From positions 444,418 to 478,846 of the forward strand of contig NVWI01000001.1 in the NCBI GenBank assembly GCA_002746215.1: DNA of 34,429 bases, in the 5' to 3' direction. This DNA is from SAR86 cluster bacterium. GTDB taxonomy: Bacteria > Pseudomonadota > Gammaproteobacteria > Pseudomonadales > Pseudohongiellaceae. Below the pieces are notes generated by a model that was not told where the DNA came from, made no database searches, and was given only the letters and a program-made list of their open reading frames with translations. Below, one piece after another: positions 23,950-32,724 of this stretch (the first letter of the stretch is position 1; every line of letters starts with the position of its first letter). Made by a program: the position numbers and the translations under genes.

Positions 23950-25104
23950 TTAGCGTCTCGTTAACCAATTTGCTGGGTCCTGTGCTTCCCCATTATAGCG
24001 AATCTCAAAATAAACCCCATTCTCACTACGGCCGCCTGTATTGCCGACTGCAGCTATTGCTTCGCCAGAAGTAACCCATTCACCAACCGCTTTATAGAGG
24101 GATTGATTATGGGCATAGAGACTCATATAACCATCACCATGGTCTATTATCAAGAGAAGGCCGGAGTTGGAAAACCAATCGGAATAGATTACCCGCCCAT
24201 GGTGAATGGCCTTTACTTCGTCCCCAGAAGAGCCAGCAATTGTGACGCCTTCCCAGCTAAGATCACCCAGTTCATAGTTTGCACCGTATTCATTTAGCAA
24301 AGGGCCTTCCAGTGGCCAGGGTAGAGCCCCTCTGCGAGCAGGAAAATCTTCGTCTTGTGTTCCAAATGAAAGATCTAAAATGGCGCGCGACAATTCCTCA
24401 ATCAGTAATGCCATTTCTTCATATTGAACTTCCAACCGAGATAATTCATTGGTTCTGCTGGTAAGTGTTATATCGAGCTCTGTCAGTAAGGTCAGGCGCT
24501 CACTTTGTCTTTGTTCAAGGTTGCCTTGTTGAATGACAAGGGTGTCATATTGAGCCGATAAATCCTGGCTTATTTCTTGAATTTCGCTACTTATCGCATC
24601 TATTTCACTTATAATTTTCTGGAATTCAGCGATTTTAGCTGTTCGAGCATTGTTAAAGTATTGGTAATATCTCAACACTCTTGCGCTGCTACTAATACTT
24701 TGCTGATTGAGAAGCAGCTTCAAATACTCCTCTTTGCCATTTTGATAGGCGGCGAGGATATATTGCCCGATAAGAACTTCTTGGGTGTTCCTCTCGGTGT
24801 GTAGCTCCGCGCTTTGTTGTTCTAGCCCAGCAAGTCTTATTTGTTCAGAGGCAATGAGCTTTTCTACGTTCGTGACACTCTGGCTGATGTCATTTATAGC
24901 TTTTTCATTGCTTTCAAGTTCAACTTCTACGGAGCTACGCTGCTGTCGAGTTCCTTCTATTTGCGTTTGGACAGCGGAAATAGTTTGGAATAATGCGTTT
25001 AGATCCGCTTGAGAAGGATTCTCCTGCCCCTTTAATAGAGGGGCATACAGTAAGTAAGCGCTTACAAAAAATAATAAAAGAAATTTATTACTTAGCTTTG
25101 TCAT
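23950..25104 (-). CDS. envC: EnvC-like murein hydrolase activator (coiled coil plus degenerate LytM/M23 domain)
   Basis: A 384-aa periplasmic protein. A signal peptide (to about GQ at 26-27) is followed by a long coiled coil, about 30-245, rich in Gln, Glu and Ser. The LytM/M23 domain is at about 260-384. The domain looks inactive: the first zinc histidine position has Trp (LSWEGVTI), while the later YAHN remains. This is the pattern of EnvC, which activates amidases AmiA and AmiB at the septum without cutting peptidoglycan itself. It overlaps the gpmI stop by 4 bp, the gpmI-envC order also seen in E. coli. Confidence 0.9.
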   Translation of the reverse strand: MTKLSNKFLLLFFVSAYLLYAPLLKGQENPSQADLNALFQTISAVQTQIEGTRQQRSSVEVELESNEKAINDISQSVTNVEKLIASEQIRLAGLEQQSAELHTERNTQEVLIGQYILAAYQNGKEEYLKLLLNQQSISSSARVLRYYQYFNNARTAKIAEFQKIISEIDAISSEIQEISQDLSAQYDTLVIQQGNLEQRQSERLTLLTELDITLTSRTNELSRLEVQYEEMALLIEELSRAILDLSFGTQDEDFPARRGALPWPLEGPLLNEYGANYELGDLSWEGVTIAGSSGDEVKAIHHGRVIYSDWFSNSGLLLIIDHGDGYMSLYAHNQSLYKAVGEWVTSGEAIAAVGNTGGRSENGVYFEIRYNGEAQDPANWLTRR

Positions 25105-26648
25105 GTAAATTCAATTAAGGAATGTCCACTCATCTCAGTAGGAGGATCCAGGTGCATAAGGCTCAGTAAACTAGGTGCTATATCGGATAAAGCCCCATTA
25201 GCCTTCAGTCTAAGAGCTTGCTTGCCAACGTACACAAGAGGAACTGGGCCGTCAGTATGTGAAGTCAGGCTTTGTCCACTTTTTTCATCTCGCATTTTCT
25301 CGACATTGCCATGATCTGCCGTAATCAGGCAATCACCATCTACTTCCAGAATAGCCTCTGTAATTATGCCCATGCATTCATCGAGGACCTCTACGGCCTT
25401 GATTGCAGCGGTTAAATCACCGGTATGACCGACCATGTCACCATTAGCAAAATTGCAGATGATAGCTGCATATTCGCGTTTTTTAATAGCAGATACCAAC
25501 TTTTCGCATACTTCGTAGGCGCTCATTTCGGGTTTTAAATCATAGGTGGTTACTTGGGGGGAAGGAACAAGAATGCGAGTTTCGCCTGTAAACTCTTTTT
25601 CGCGGCCGCCACTAAAGAAAAAAGTGACATGAGCATATTTTTCAGTCTCAGCAATTCTAAGCTGCGTTAAATTTTGATTAGCCAGATATTCGCCCAGGCT
25701 ATTAGTTAACGTCATTGGAGGGTAAGCACAAGGCGCTTTAATGTCATCAGCATATTGAGTGAGAGTAAGGAATGCACTGTAGTTAATATGTTGATGAGAT
25801 TTAAATGCCAAAAAAGTAGCGTCAAATAATGCGCGAGTCAGTTCACGTGCACGATCAGCTCGAAAATTCATAAAAATCAAGGCGTCACCATCCTTAATTT
25901 TTACAGCGTCGCTATTAGCTGGATGGATACAGCTGGGCTTAACAAATTCATCATCTTCATTCCTGCTATAGGCGTCCAGCAGTGCAGCTACGGCACTTTC
26001 ATAGTGGTATTCAGTTTCACCCAGAACAATGCCTTGATAAGCTTGTTCCACTCTATCCCAACGATTATCACGATCCATTGCGTAAAAACGGCCTGTAACA
26101 CTCGCGATTTGGCCTTTACCAGAAGCATCAAGTTTGGCTGAAAATCTAGCAAGGGATGCTTCTGCGCTTCTCGGCGGAGTGTCTCTACCATCAAGTAGTG
26201 CATGTAGATAAATTTTTTCACAGCCTTGTTGTATTGCCAGATCAATCATTGCTTCTATCTGGTTTTCATGACTATGAATCCCGCCGGGAGATAGAAGCCC
26301 TACAATATGTAATGCACCTTTCGCAGCATTAACCTTGAGGCATGTTTCTATAAAAGCCTGATTTTTGGAAAAAGCACCATCACTTATAGCTTTGTTAATA
26401 CGAGTCAAGCTTTGATAAACCACACGACCAGCGCCTAAATTCATGTGCCCTACTTCAGAATTGCCCATTTGACCGGCAGGTAAGCCAACTTCTAATCCAG
26501 ATGTGTTAATGAGGGTATGCGGATAGTCTGCTAGTAATTTATCCCAGATAGGGGTATTGGCCATACTGATAGCGTTTGCGTCAGTTTCATCACGATGCCC
26601 CCAGCCGTCAAGTATTAACAGTAGGTGAGGTTTTATTGGTTGATTCAT
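25101..26648 (-). CDS. gpmI: 2,3-bisphosphoglycerate-independent phosphoglycerate mutase
   Basis: A 515-aa manganese enzyme interconverting 3- and 2-phosphoglycerate in glycolysis. Alkaline-phosphatase-like metal motifs include LILDGWG with D14 and MGNSEVGHMNLGAGR with the phosphoserine S64. The RDTPPRSA and ITADHGNVEKM segments are also present. Full length. It leads a leftward operon with envC and ctpA, and diverges from the rhodanese gene over 158 bp that should hold both promoters. Confidence 0.97.
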   Translation of the reverse strand: MNQPIKPHLLLILDGWGHRDETDANAISMANTPIWDKLLADYPHTLINTSGLEVGLPAGQMGNSEVGHMNLGAGRVVYQSLTRINKAISDGAFSKNQAFIETCLKVNAAKGALHIVGLLSPGGIHSHENQIEAMIDLAIQQGCEKIYLHALLDGRDTPPRSAEASLARFSAKLDASGKGQIASVTGRFYAMDRDNRWDRVEQAYQGIVLGETEYHYESAVAALLDAYSRNEDDEFVKPSCIHPANSDAVKIKDGDALIFMNFRADRARELTRALFDATFLAFKSHQHINYSAFLTLTQYADDIKAPCAYPPMTLTNSLGEYLANQNLTQLRIAETEKYAHVTFFFSGGREKEFTGETRILVPSPQVTTYDLKPEMSAYEVCEKLVSAIKKREYAAIICNFANGDMVGHTGDLTAAIKAVEVLDECMGIITEAILEVDGDCLITADHGNVEKMRDEKSGQSLTSHTDGPVPLVYVGKQALRLKANGALSDIAPSLLSLMHLDPPTEMSGHSLIEFT

Positions 26649-26806
26649 AGAGGTTAAAAAAGGCTAATAGTGGAAGGCAAATTATAGGCTCTCCTGAGGA
26701 TTAGTTAAACAACATTACCCTGAAAAAACGGATGCAAGCAGTTTTACTCTGGAGGCTTAGTTCTTTATACTTCGTGCCACTTTTCAAGTGTAGTTTTGAG
26801 TGAGTT

Positions 26807-27220
26807 ATGGATCGTTTTTTAGAGTTTTTTATCAACCATTGGATGCTTACAGGTCTATGGTTAGTTATTTTTGCTGCCTTATTTGCTTATTTGCAAAAGA
26901 AAGCAGGCAAGACTGTAGGTATTCATGAGACAACGCGTTTAATCAATCATGATGGCGGCCTTGTTTTAGATATTAGAGATAAGAAAGTGTTTGATAAAGG
27001 ACATATTGTTAATGCAATCAATATTCCTCTTAGCAAATTAGAAGAACGCATCAGCGAGCTTGGAAAAAATAAAAACAGCCCCCTTATCGTAGTTTGTCAA
27101 ATGGGGCAGCAGTCTGGGGACGCGGTTAAGAAATTAGAGGCCAAGGGTTATCCTCAAGTATGTAAAATGACAGGCGGAATGACAGAGTGGCAATCGCAGG
27201 GTTTACCCCTAGTGGTGTAA
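26807..27220 (+). CDS. yibN: YibN-like membrane-anchored rhodanese-domain protein
   Basis: A 137-aa protein with one N-terminal membrane helix (about 12-30) and a cytoplasmic rhodanese domain. The domain has VLDIRDKKVFDKGHIVNAIN and the active-site loop VVCQMGQQSG with C97. It is a likely sulfurtransferase or phosphatase-like protein of unsettled role. The order rhodanese-(grxC)-secB next to gpmI matches E. coli yibN, but the glutaredoxin gene is missing here. Confidence 0.88.
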   Translation: MDRFLEFFINHWMLTGLWLVIFAALFAYLQKKAGKTVGIHETTRLINHDGGLVLDIRDKKVFDKGHIVNAINIPLSKLEERISELGKNKNSPLIVVCQMGQQSGDAVKKLEAKGYPQVCKMTGGMTEWQSQGLPLVV

Positions 27221-27313
27221 GGAAGCTACTTAATAGTAGTGGCGTGTACTTTTACATAAGTATTTAAAGTAAATAATTTATTAAAACATTCTCAATATAG
27301 GAAGACGTTAAAA

Positions 27314-27814
27314 ATGGCAGATACAGAAGATCAGGTAAGTGAACAGGCCGCTGGCCAGGAAAATAAGTCTGCGCCGAAATTTATAATACAAAGGGTTTAT
27401 GTGAAAGACTCTTCATTTGAGGCGCCTAATACGCCTGATGTTTTTAAAACAGAATATAAACCAAATATTCAGTTTAATATGAATACTAAAACAAATAGTT
27501 TCCAAGAAAATTTTCACGAAGTTATTTTGACGTTGACTGTTGAAGTCAAGAGCAGTGATGATAAAGTGTTTTTTATTGTTGAAGTTCAACAAGCGGGTAT
27601 TTTTAACATCGAAGGGCTTGACGGTGACCGGCTTACCGAGGTGTTACATATAACATGCCCTAATGTACTGTACCCATATGCTCGTGAAGCTGTTGATAAC
27701 TTGGCTACTAAAGGTAGTTTTCCTCCTTTGATGCTGGCGCCAGTTAATTTTGAATCAGCATTCGTGCAGGCTCGTGAGCAGCAGGCTAAACAGCTGAAAG
27801 AAACGGCAAGCTAG
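27314..27814 (+). CDS. secB: Protein-export chaperone SecB
   Basis: A 166-aa acidic protein of the usual SecB length (E. coli 155 aa). It keeps preproteins unfolded and hands them to SecA. It has FIIQRVYVKDSSFEAPN near the N-terminus, VILTLTVEVKSSD, QAGIFNIEGL, and the CPNVLYPYAREAVDNLATKG core followed by PPLMLAPVNFE. An AGGAAG ribosome binding site precedes the ATG. It is convergent with trmL. Confidence 0.97.
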   Translation: MADTEDQVSEQAAGQENKSAPKFIIQRVYVKDSSFEAPNTPDVFKTEYKPNIQFNMNTKTNSFQENFHEVILTLTVEVKSSDDKVFFIVEVQQAGIFNIEGLDGDRLTEVLHITCPNVLYPYAREAVDNLATKGSFPPLMLAPVNFESAFVQAREQQAKQLKETAS

Positions 27815-27862
27815 ATAAGAAATCAACTTAAATAGTTAATGGCTTGTAAGTTAAAAAACTAA

Positions 27863-28324
27863 CTAGCTTCCCTGAAAATTTACTTGTCGCCATGCTTCAT
27901 AAACAGCAATAGCAGCAGAGTTTGATAAATTTAAACTCCTGCTGTTGCTTTGCATGGGAATAGTTAAGACCTCATCGATAGATTGACCTGTTCTAAGCTC
28001 TTCAGGTAGCCCGCGTGTTTCTGGGCCAAATAATAAATAATCCCCTGAGTTATAACTAATATCTGTGTACTTGATAAGGCCTTTAGTACTGAAGGCAAAA
28101 ATTTTCCCGTCACCTTTTTTTGTTAAAAAATCCTGCCAGGTCTTATAAGTCTGTAATGAACTATATTGATGATAATCAAGCCCGGCACGACGTAAACTTT
28201 TTTCATCCAAAGAAAAGCCTAAAGGCTCAATCAGATGTAGCTGGCATCCGGAGTTACTGGCGAGACGAATAATATTGCCGGTATTCGGAGGTATTTCTGG
28301 CTCAAAAAGTACGATGTTAAACAT
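27863..28324 (-). CDS. trmL: tRNA (cytidine/uridine-34 2'-O)-methyltransferase
   Basis: A 153-aa minimal SPOUT methyltransferase. TrmL methylates the wobble base of tRNA-Leu isoacceptors. Motifs are [19 protein letters not shown] near the N-terminus, [14 protein letters not shown] (motif 2) and [19 protein letters not shown] (motif 3), which form the knot that binds SAM. Starts 12 bp after the ntrC stop, so it may be carried on the ntrBC transcript. Confidence 0.95.
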   Translation of the reverse strand: MFNIVLFEPEIPPNTGNIIRLASNSGCQLHLIEPLGFSLDEKSLRRAGLDYHQYSSLQTYKTWQDFLTKKGDGKIFAFSTKGLIKYTDISYNSGDYLLFGPETRGLPEELRTGQSIDEVLTIPMQSNSRSLNLSNSAAIAVYEAWRQVNFQGS

Positions 28325-28336
28325 AAGGTGTATTTT

Positions 28337-29767
28337 TTATTGCGACTCTTCATCGTCCTGTTCATTAGAATTTAAACCAAGCTCTTTAATTTTTCGCGTT
28401 AGAGTATTTCTTCCCCAGCCTAATAATTCAGAAGCATCTCTCTTTCGGCCCCCGCTATGTTTAAGTGCAACTTCAATCATGCATTTTTCAAAAATGGGAG
28501 TGGCTTGTTGAAGAATACCAGTATGCCCTAAGCTGAGTTCTTGATCCGCCCAGTTTTTTAGAGTTTGCGCCCAATTACCTGAGATACCGTCCTGGTTTTC
28601 AGGTTTAAGAAACTCTTCGGGTAAATCATTTATAAATACTTCTCGGCCTGGAGCCATGACAGTTATCCAGCTGCAGAAATTTTCTAATTGCCTGACATTG
28701 CCAGGCCAACTTAATCCAGTTAAATAGTTAGTGGTATCTGGCCGTATTACTTTGGCATCTACTCCCATTTGTTGAGCGGCCTTTTGTAGAAAGTGCTGCA
28801 TTAATGAGGGAATATCTTCGCGCCTTTCAGATAATTTTGGTAGATGAATTGGAATAACATTGAGACGATGATACAGGTCTTCACGAAATAAATGCTCACG
28901 TACACGTTCCTGTAAATTTTGATGTGTTGCTGCAATGATGCGCACATTGGCTTTAATTGGGCTCATTCCGCCAATGCGGAAAAACTCACCATCGGAGAGC
29001 ACGCGTAATAATCGTGTTTGCGCTTCCATTGGCATGTCGCCAATTTCATCAAGAAATAAAGTACCGCCATCAGCTTGTTCAAAGCGCCCAAGGCGTTGTT
29101 GAGTGGCTCCAGTAAAAGCGCCTTTTTCATGACCAAATAATTCAGATTCAATTAAATCTTTTGGAATAGCTGCAACATTTAGAGGAATGTAAGGCTTGTC
29201 GGATCTTGGGCTATGCTTATGCAGCGCCTGGGCAACCAGTTCTTTACCAGTCCCCGACGCGCCTTTAATTAATACAGTTATATTTGAGTGTGATAGTCGT
29301 CCAATGGACCGAAACACCTCTTGCATAGCGGGTGCTTCCCCGATTATTTCCTTGGTATTTATTTCAGGAATAACTTTTTTTGTTGCCTTACTTTGTCGAG
29401 CATGTTTGACGGCGCGCTCAGCAACATCGGTGACATCATTGACATCGAAGGGTTTGGGTAAATATTCAAAAGCACCATGTTTGTAGGACTTAACAGCACT
29501 GCTTAAATCCGAATGAGCTGTCATGATAATAACGGGGACGTGAGGGTAGGAATTACTCACCTGATCCAAAACTTCAAGGCCATCTTTGCCGGGCATGCGA
29601 ATGTCACTGATAATAGCATCAGGTTGAGCATGGCTTAGCTTTTCTAACAAGCTTTCACCATTATCAAAACTCTCAATAGTAAAGCCAGCTTTATCGAGTG
29701 ATTTTTCTAATACCCAGCGAATGGATTTATCATCGTCAACAATCCAAATTAACCCTTTACCGCTCAT
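28337..29767 (-). CDS. ntrC: Nitrogen regulation response regulator NtrC
   Basis: A 476-aa sigma54 activator with three domains. The receiver (1-120) has D11, D12 and phosphoacceptor D55. The AAA+ domain (about 140-370) has Walker A GASGTGKEL, the sigma54-contact GAFTGA loop and Walker B GGTLFLDEIGDMP. A Fis-type HTH (RKRDASELLGWGRNTLTRKI) is at the C-terminus. When phosphorylated by NtrB it activates nitrogen-scavenging genes. It starts 2 bp after the ntrB stop. glnA, its classic neighbour and target, is not in the window. Confidence 0.97.
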   Translation of the reverse strand: MSGKGLIWIVDDDKSIRWVLEKSLDKAGFTIESFDNGESLLEKLSHAQPDAIISDIRMPGKDGLEVLDQVSNSYPHVPVIIMTAHSDLSSAVKSYKHGAFEYLPKPFDVNDVTDVAERAVKHARQSKATKKVIPEINTKEIIGEAPAMQEVFRSIGRLSHSNITVLIKGASGTGKELVAQALHKHSPRSDKPYIPLNVAAIPKDLIESELFGHEKGAFTGATQQRLGRFEQADGGTLFLDEIGDMPMEAQTRLLRVLSDGEFFRIGGMSPIKANVRIIAATHQNLQERVREHLFREDLYHRLNVIPIHLPKLSERREDIPSLMQHFLQKAAQQMGVDAKVIRPDTTNYLTGLSWPGNVRQLENFCSWITVMAPGREVFINDLPEEFLKPENQDGISGNWAQTLKNWADQELSLGHTGILQQATPIFEKCMIEVALKHSGGRKRDASELLGWGRNTLTRKIKELGLNSNEQDDEESQ

Positions 29768-29769
29768 AT

Positions 29770-30867
29770 TTATTTACCTTCAACTTTATTAGAGAGAGGA
29801 ATGGACAAAATAAATGTAGTTTGCCCCTCCTGACTTTCACATTCTATTAAGCCATCATGCTGTTTCAGAATTGTCTGTGCTATAGATAGCCCTAATCCTG
29901 TTCCCTCTGCTCGGCCGGTTATTAAAGGGTAAAAAATAGTTTCAAGCATATCAGCAGGGATGCCCGGGCCATTATCAATTATCTCTATTCTAGCGATTAG
30001 TTTATGCATAACTGGGCCAATAGTTGCATGACTAACTGCACGTGTTTTTAAAATTATTTGGGGGTGAGCCTGTCCAGATTCATGCATAGCTTGCATAGCA
30101 TTTCTTACAATATTCAAAACAGCTTGTATAAGCTGTTCAACATCGCCTGTAAATTCTGGAATGCTAGGGTCGTAATCGCGTACGAATTTAATATTGCCTT
30201 TTGATTCGGCGTCCAGTAATGATCGTACTCGTTCAATAACTTCATGAATATTAAGATTTTTTAGCACGGGTTTTTTATAGGAGCCCGTTAAGCGATCAAC
30301 CAAATTAACCAGGCGGTCAGCTTCATTAATAATGACATTGGTGTAGTCTTCGAGCTCTTTATTAGGAAGTTCCAAAGCCAGAAGTTGGGCAGCTCCCCGA
30401 ATGCCACCTAAAGGGTTTTTTATTTCATGACCAAGGTTTCTTACCAGCTCTAGCGTGGTTTCGTGATTAGAGATGAGAGTTTCGCCTCGGCTAATATTGT
30501 ATGAACGGTCAAGCTCTTGTATTTCCACTAAGAGGAAATCTTGCTCCTGATCATTGATGGCAGAGATTGAGTAATCGACCAAGAGTTTAGTTCTGTTCGC
30601 AAGCGTGAGCTGTACTTTACGAGCAATAAAAGTATTTTTGTTCTTTTGTACGCTGCGTAAGGCTTTTAGAGTTACTTCTGGTTGATAGAGTAAATCGCCT
30701 ATATAAGAATTACGAGAGCGTTTATCGCTTATTTTAAAAAGTGCTTCTGCAGCAGGGTTTAGGTGAAATAAACAAAAACTACTATCCAACACAACGACTG
30801 CTGAAGTGAGGTGGTCAAGTAAGCTGGTGTTGAAGCTCTCAGTGTTCATTTGTATGAAAAGGTTCAT
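29770..30867 (-). CDS. ntrB: Nitrogen regulation sensor kinase/phosphatase NtrB
   Basis: A 365-aa cytoplasmic histidine kinase. The PAS domain covers about 15-125, the dimerisation helix has H147 in NLGHEIKNPLG, and the ATPase domain has the N box NIVRNAMQA, IIDNGPGIP and GTGLGLSIAQTIL. It phosphorylates NtrC under nitrogen limitation and is switched to phosphatase mode by the PII protein. The ATG at 30867 is used; ATG at 30849 six codons later is an alternative and neither has a well-spaced RBS. Confidence 0.95.
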   Translation of the reverse strand: MNLFIQMNTESFNTSLLDHLTSAVVVLDSSFCLFHLNPAAEALFKISDKRSRNSYIGDLLYQPEVTLKALRSVQKNKNTFIARKVQLTLANRTKLLVDYSISAINDQEQDFLLVEIQELDRSYNISRGETLISNHETTLELVRNLGHEIKNPLGGIRGAAQLLALELPNKELEDYTNVIINEADRLVNLVDRLTGSYKKPVLKNLNIHEVIERVRSLLDAESKGNIKFVRDYDPSIPEFTGDVEQLIQAVLNIVRNAMQAMHESGQAHPQIILKTRAVSHATIGPVMHKLIARIEIIDNGPGIPADMLETIFYPLITGRAEGTGLGLSIAQTILKQHDGLIECESQEGQTTFILSIPLSNKVEGK

Positions 30868-31158
30868 CCTAAATGTAAGTTATATGGGAGTGAGCTCCCC
30901 TTGATTATTTGCAATATAGAGCCTGCAATATTTGAACCAACCTGGGGCAAATTACAAGATTTCAGCTATTACCAGGACTTCAGAGGCAATGAAAAGGGAG
31001 AGTATAGCTAAAAAGCACCCAAATTGCCCCATATCAGTGCGTTTTGACTGTGGTTTATGTTTTGGCATAAAGCATGAAGTGTCATTACAGTCAGCCATTG
31101 GTATTATTACGGCTTCTTCAATGCAGTAGATGTACTGCCCCGAAATAGCATAGTAAGA
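30868..31158. promoter_or_regulatory. Divergent ntrB/thiI intergenic region
   Basis: These 291 bp hold no convincing gene. Toward ntrB a possible sigma70 promoter reads TTGGTT (30935-30940, minus strand), 16 bp, TATATT (30913-30918). Two direct copies of TGCAATAT at 30910-30917 and 30924-30931 lie across its -10 region and could bind a regulator. Toward thiI, TTGACT (31044-31049), 16 bp, CATAAA is a weak promoter candidate. No GG-N10-GC sigma54 pair was found by eye. Confidence 0.4.
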
Positions 31159-32622
31159 ATGAAATACCTCCTGAAGTACTCTCCTGAGATAACGATCAAA
31201 AGTCGACCTGTGAGATCGCGCTTTGTAAAACAGTTAAGCAGAAATCTCACGGCGTTGTTAAAAAAAGTTGATGAGAAAATTAGTGTGGTCTCAAAGCGGG
31301 ATTATCTGGAAGTAAATACGCCACAGGACTCCGAAGAGAGTTGTCGCTTAGTAGAGGCGATTTTGACTAGCACACCTGGCGTTGCCTCGGTGGCATCGAC
31401 ATTCCATATGTCACTGGATAGTTTGGAAAATGTACTCTCTCATGCATTGAACTTGTTTACAGAGCGACTGCGCGGCAAAACTTTCGCAGTACGCTGTAAG
31501 CGCGCAGGTAAACATTCTTTTACCTCGATGGATGTAGAGAGGGTTATCGGAGCAGGTTTGAATCAGCAGACGGAAGCAGCGGGTGTGAATCTCACTAAGC
31601 CAGATGTCACTGTAAGATTAGAAATTCGTGAGCAAGATGTATTTATCGTTGATGAGTTAATGAAGGGCCTGGGAGGTTTTCCATTAGGCACTCAGGATGG
31701 CGTTTTATCACTAATCTCTGGTGGGTTTGATTCCGCAGTGTCCAGTTATTTATCTATTAGGCGTGGCCTATTAACGCATTATTGTTTTTTTAATCTGGGT
31801 GGTCATGAGCATGAGATCGCAGTGAAGGAAGTCGCCTTATATTTGTGGATGCGTTATGGGGCCTCTCATCGCGTCAAATTTATTTCTGTGCCTTTTGAGG
31901 CTGTTGTCAGTGAAATAATCTCTAAAGTGGATAACTCACAAATGGGCGTTGTGCTTAAACGTATGATGCTTAGAGTTGCCAGTAGACTGGCTGCTGATCT
32001 CAATATAGATGCCTTGGTCACTGGCGAAGCTGTTGCTCAGGTTTCCAGTCAAACGTTGACAAATCTTGCAGTCATCGATGGCGTTAGTGAAACGTTGGTT
32101 CTGCGTCCGCTTATTATGAGTGAGAAGCAGGATATTATTGATCTTGCAAAAAAGATTGGTACGGAAGAATTTTCAGCAGTGATTCCAGAGTATTGTGGTG
32201 TGATCTCAGTTAGGCCAACGACTAAGGCGCGGTTACATCGTATTGAAAGAGAAGAAGAGCGTTTTGATTTTTCAATTCTAGAAGCAGCGATAACTGAAAC
32301 AATATCCTCAAGGATCGACCAACTGTTAGACAGTGAGAAAAAAGCATCAATTGAATTGCTTGAAGTGGAATCTGTGCCTGAGCAAGCTATTGTGATTGAT
32401 ATTCGTCATCCAGATGAAGAAGAACGGTCCCCTTTAATCCTTCCTGCCAGTGAAATTAAAAAAATTCCTTTCTTTAAGTTAAACACTGCATTTGAAAGCA
32501 CCAGCCTTGAAAAGGACGCTCAATACCTGCTGTATTGTGATAAAGGCATGATGAGCAGGCTGCATGCGTCTTATCTGGTAGATAAAGGTTTTCTAAACGT
32601 CGGCGTATATCGTCCAGGCTAG
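31159..32622 (+). CDS. thiI: tRNA 4-thiouridine sulfurtransferase with C-terminal rhodanese domain
   Basis: A 487-aa enzyme that thiolates U8 of tRNA and, in some bacteria, feeds sulfur to thiamine thiazole synthesis. An N-terminal ferredoxin-like and THUMP domain (about 1-165) binds tRNA. The PP-loop ATPase has SGGFDSAVSSYL. PEYCGVISVRPTTKA carries the acceptor cysteine. A C-terminal rhodanese domain (about 395-487) has the persulfide cysteine in YCDKGMMSRL. This is the long E. coli-type architecture. It diverges from ntrB and precedes typA, as in Pseudomonas, where I recall glnA lying on its other side. Confidence 0.95.
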   Translation: MKYLLKYSPEITIKSRPVRSRFVKQLSRNLTALLKKVDEKISVVSKRDYLEVNTPQDSEESCRLVEAILTSTPGVASVASTFHMSLDSLENVLSHALNLFTERLRGKTFAVRCKRAGKHSFTSMDVERVIGAGLNQQTEAAGVNLTKPDVTVRLEIREQDVFIVDELMKGLGGFPLGTQDGVLSLISGGFDSAVSSYLSIRRGLLTHYCFFNLGGHEHEIAVKEVALYLWMRYGASHRVKFISVPFEAVVSEIISKVDNSQMGVVLKRMMLRVASRLAADLNIDALVTGEAVAQVSSQTLTNLAVIDGVSETLVLRPLIMSEKQDIIDLAKKIGTEEFSAVIPEYCGVISVRPTTKARLHRIEREEERFDFSILEAAITETISSRIDQLLDSEKKASIELLEVESVPEQAIVIDIRHPDEEERSPLILPASEIKKIPFFKLNTAFESTSLEKDAQYLLYCDKGMMSRLHASYLVDKGFLNVGVYRPG

Positions 32623-32680
32623 GCTTTAGCTCGACTTATCAGTTATTAAGAGTTTTCCTGTTTTAAACCAGGCAATCCGC

Positions 32681-32686
32681 TATAAT
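32681..32686 (+). promoter_or_regulatory. Candidate -10 box for typA/bipA
   Basis: A perfect TATAAT lies 39 bp before the typA start. A weak CTGTTT sits 17 bp upstream as a possible -35. It lies within the 102-bp thiI-typA gap, so typA can be transcribed on its own. Confidence 0.5.
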
Positions 32687-32724
32687 GCGCCACATTTTTC
32701 AGCTCCTCCCGACAGGAAATCATT

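Noticed and set aside
31044-31085. Sigma54 promoter around TTTTGGCATAAAGCATGA
   Set aside because: The GG and GC doublets are not ten bases apart, so the -24/-12 pattern fails.
30932-31129. 65-aa plus-strand ORF between ntrB and thiI
   Set aside because: No ribosome binding site, no recognisable domain, and it overlaps the likely ntrB promoter.
31100-31158. TPP riboswitch before thiI
   Set aside because: No CTGAGA-type THI-box sequence is visible; thiI in this architecture is mainly a tRNA-modification gene.
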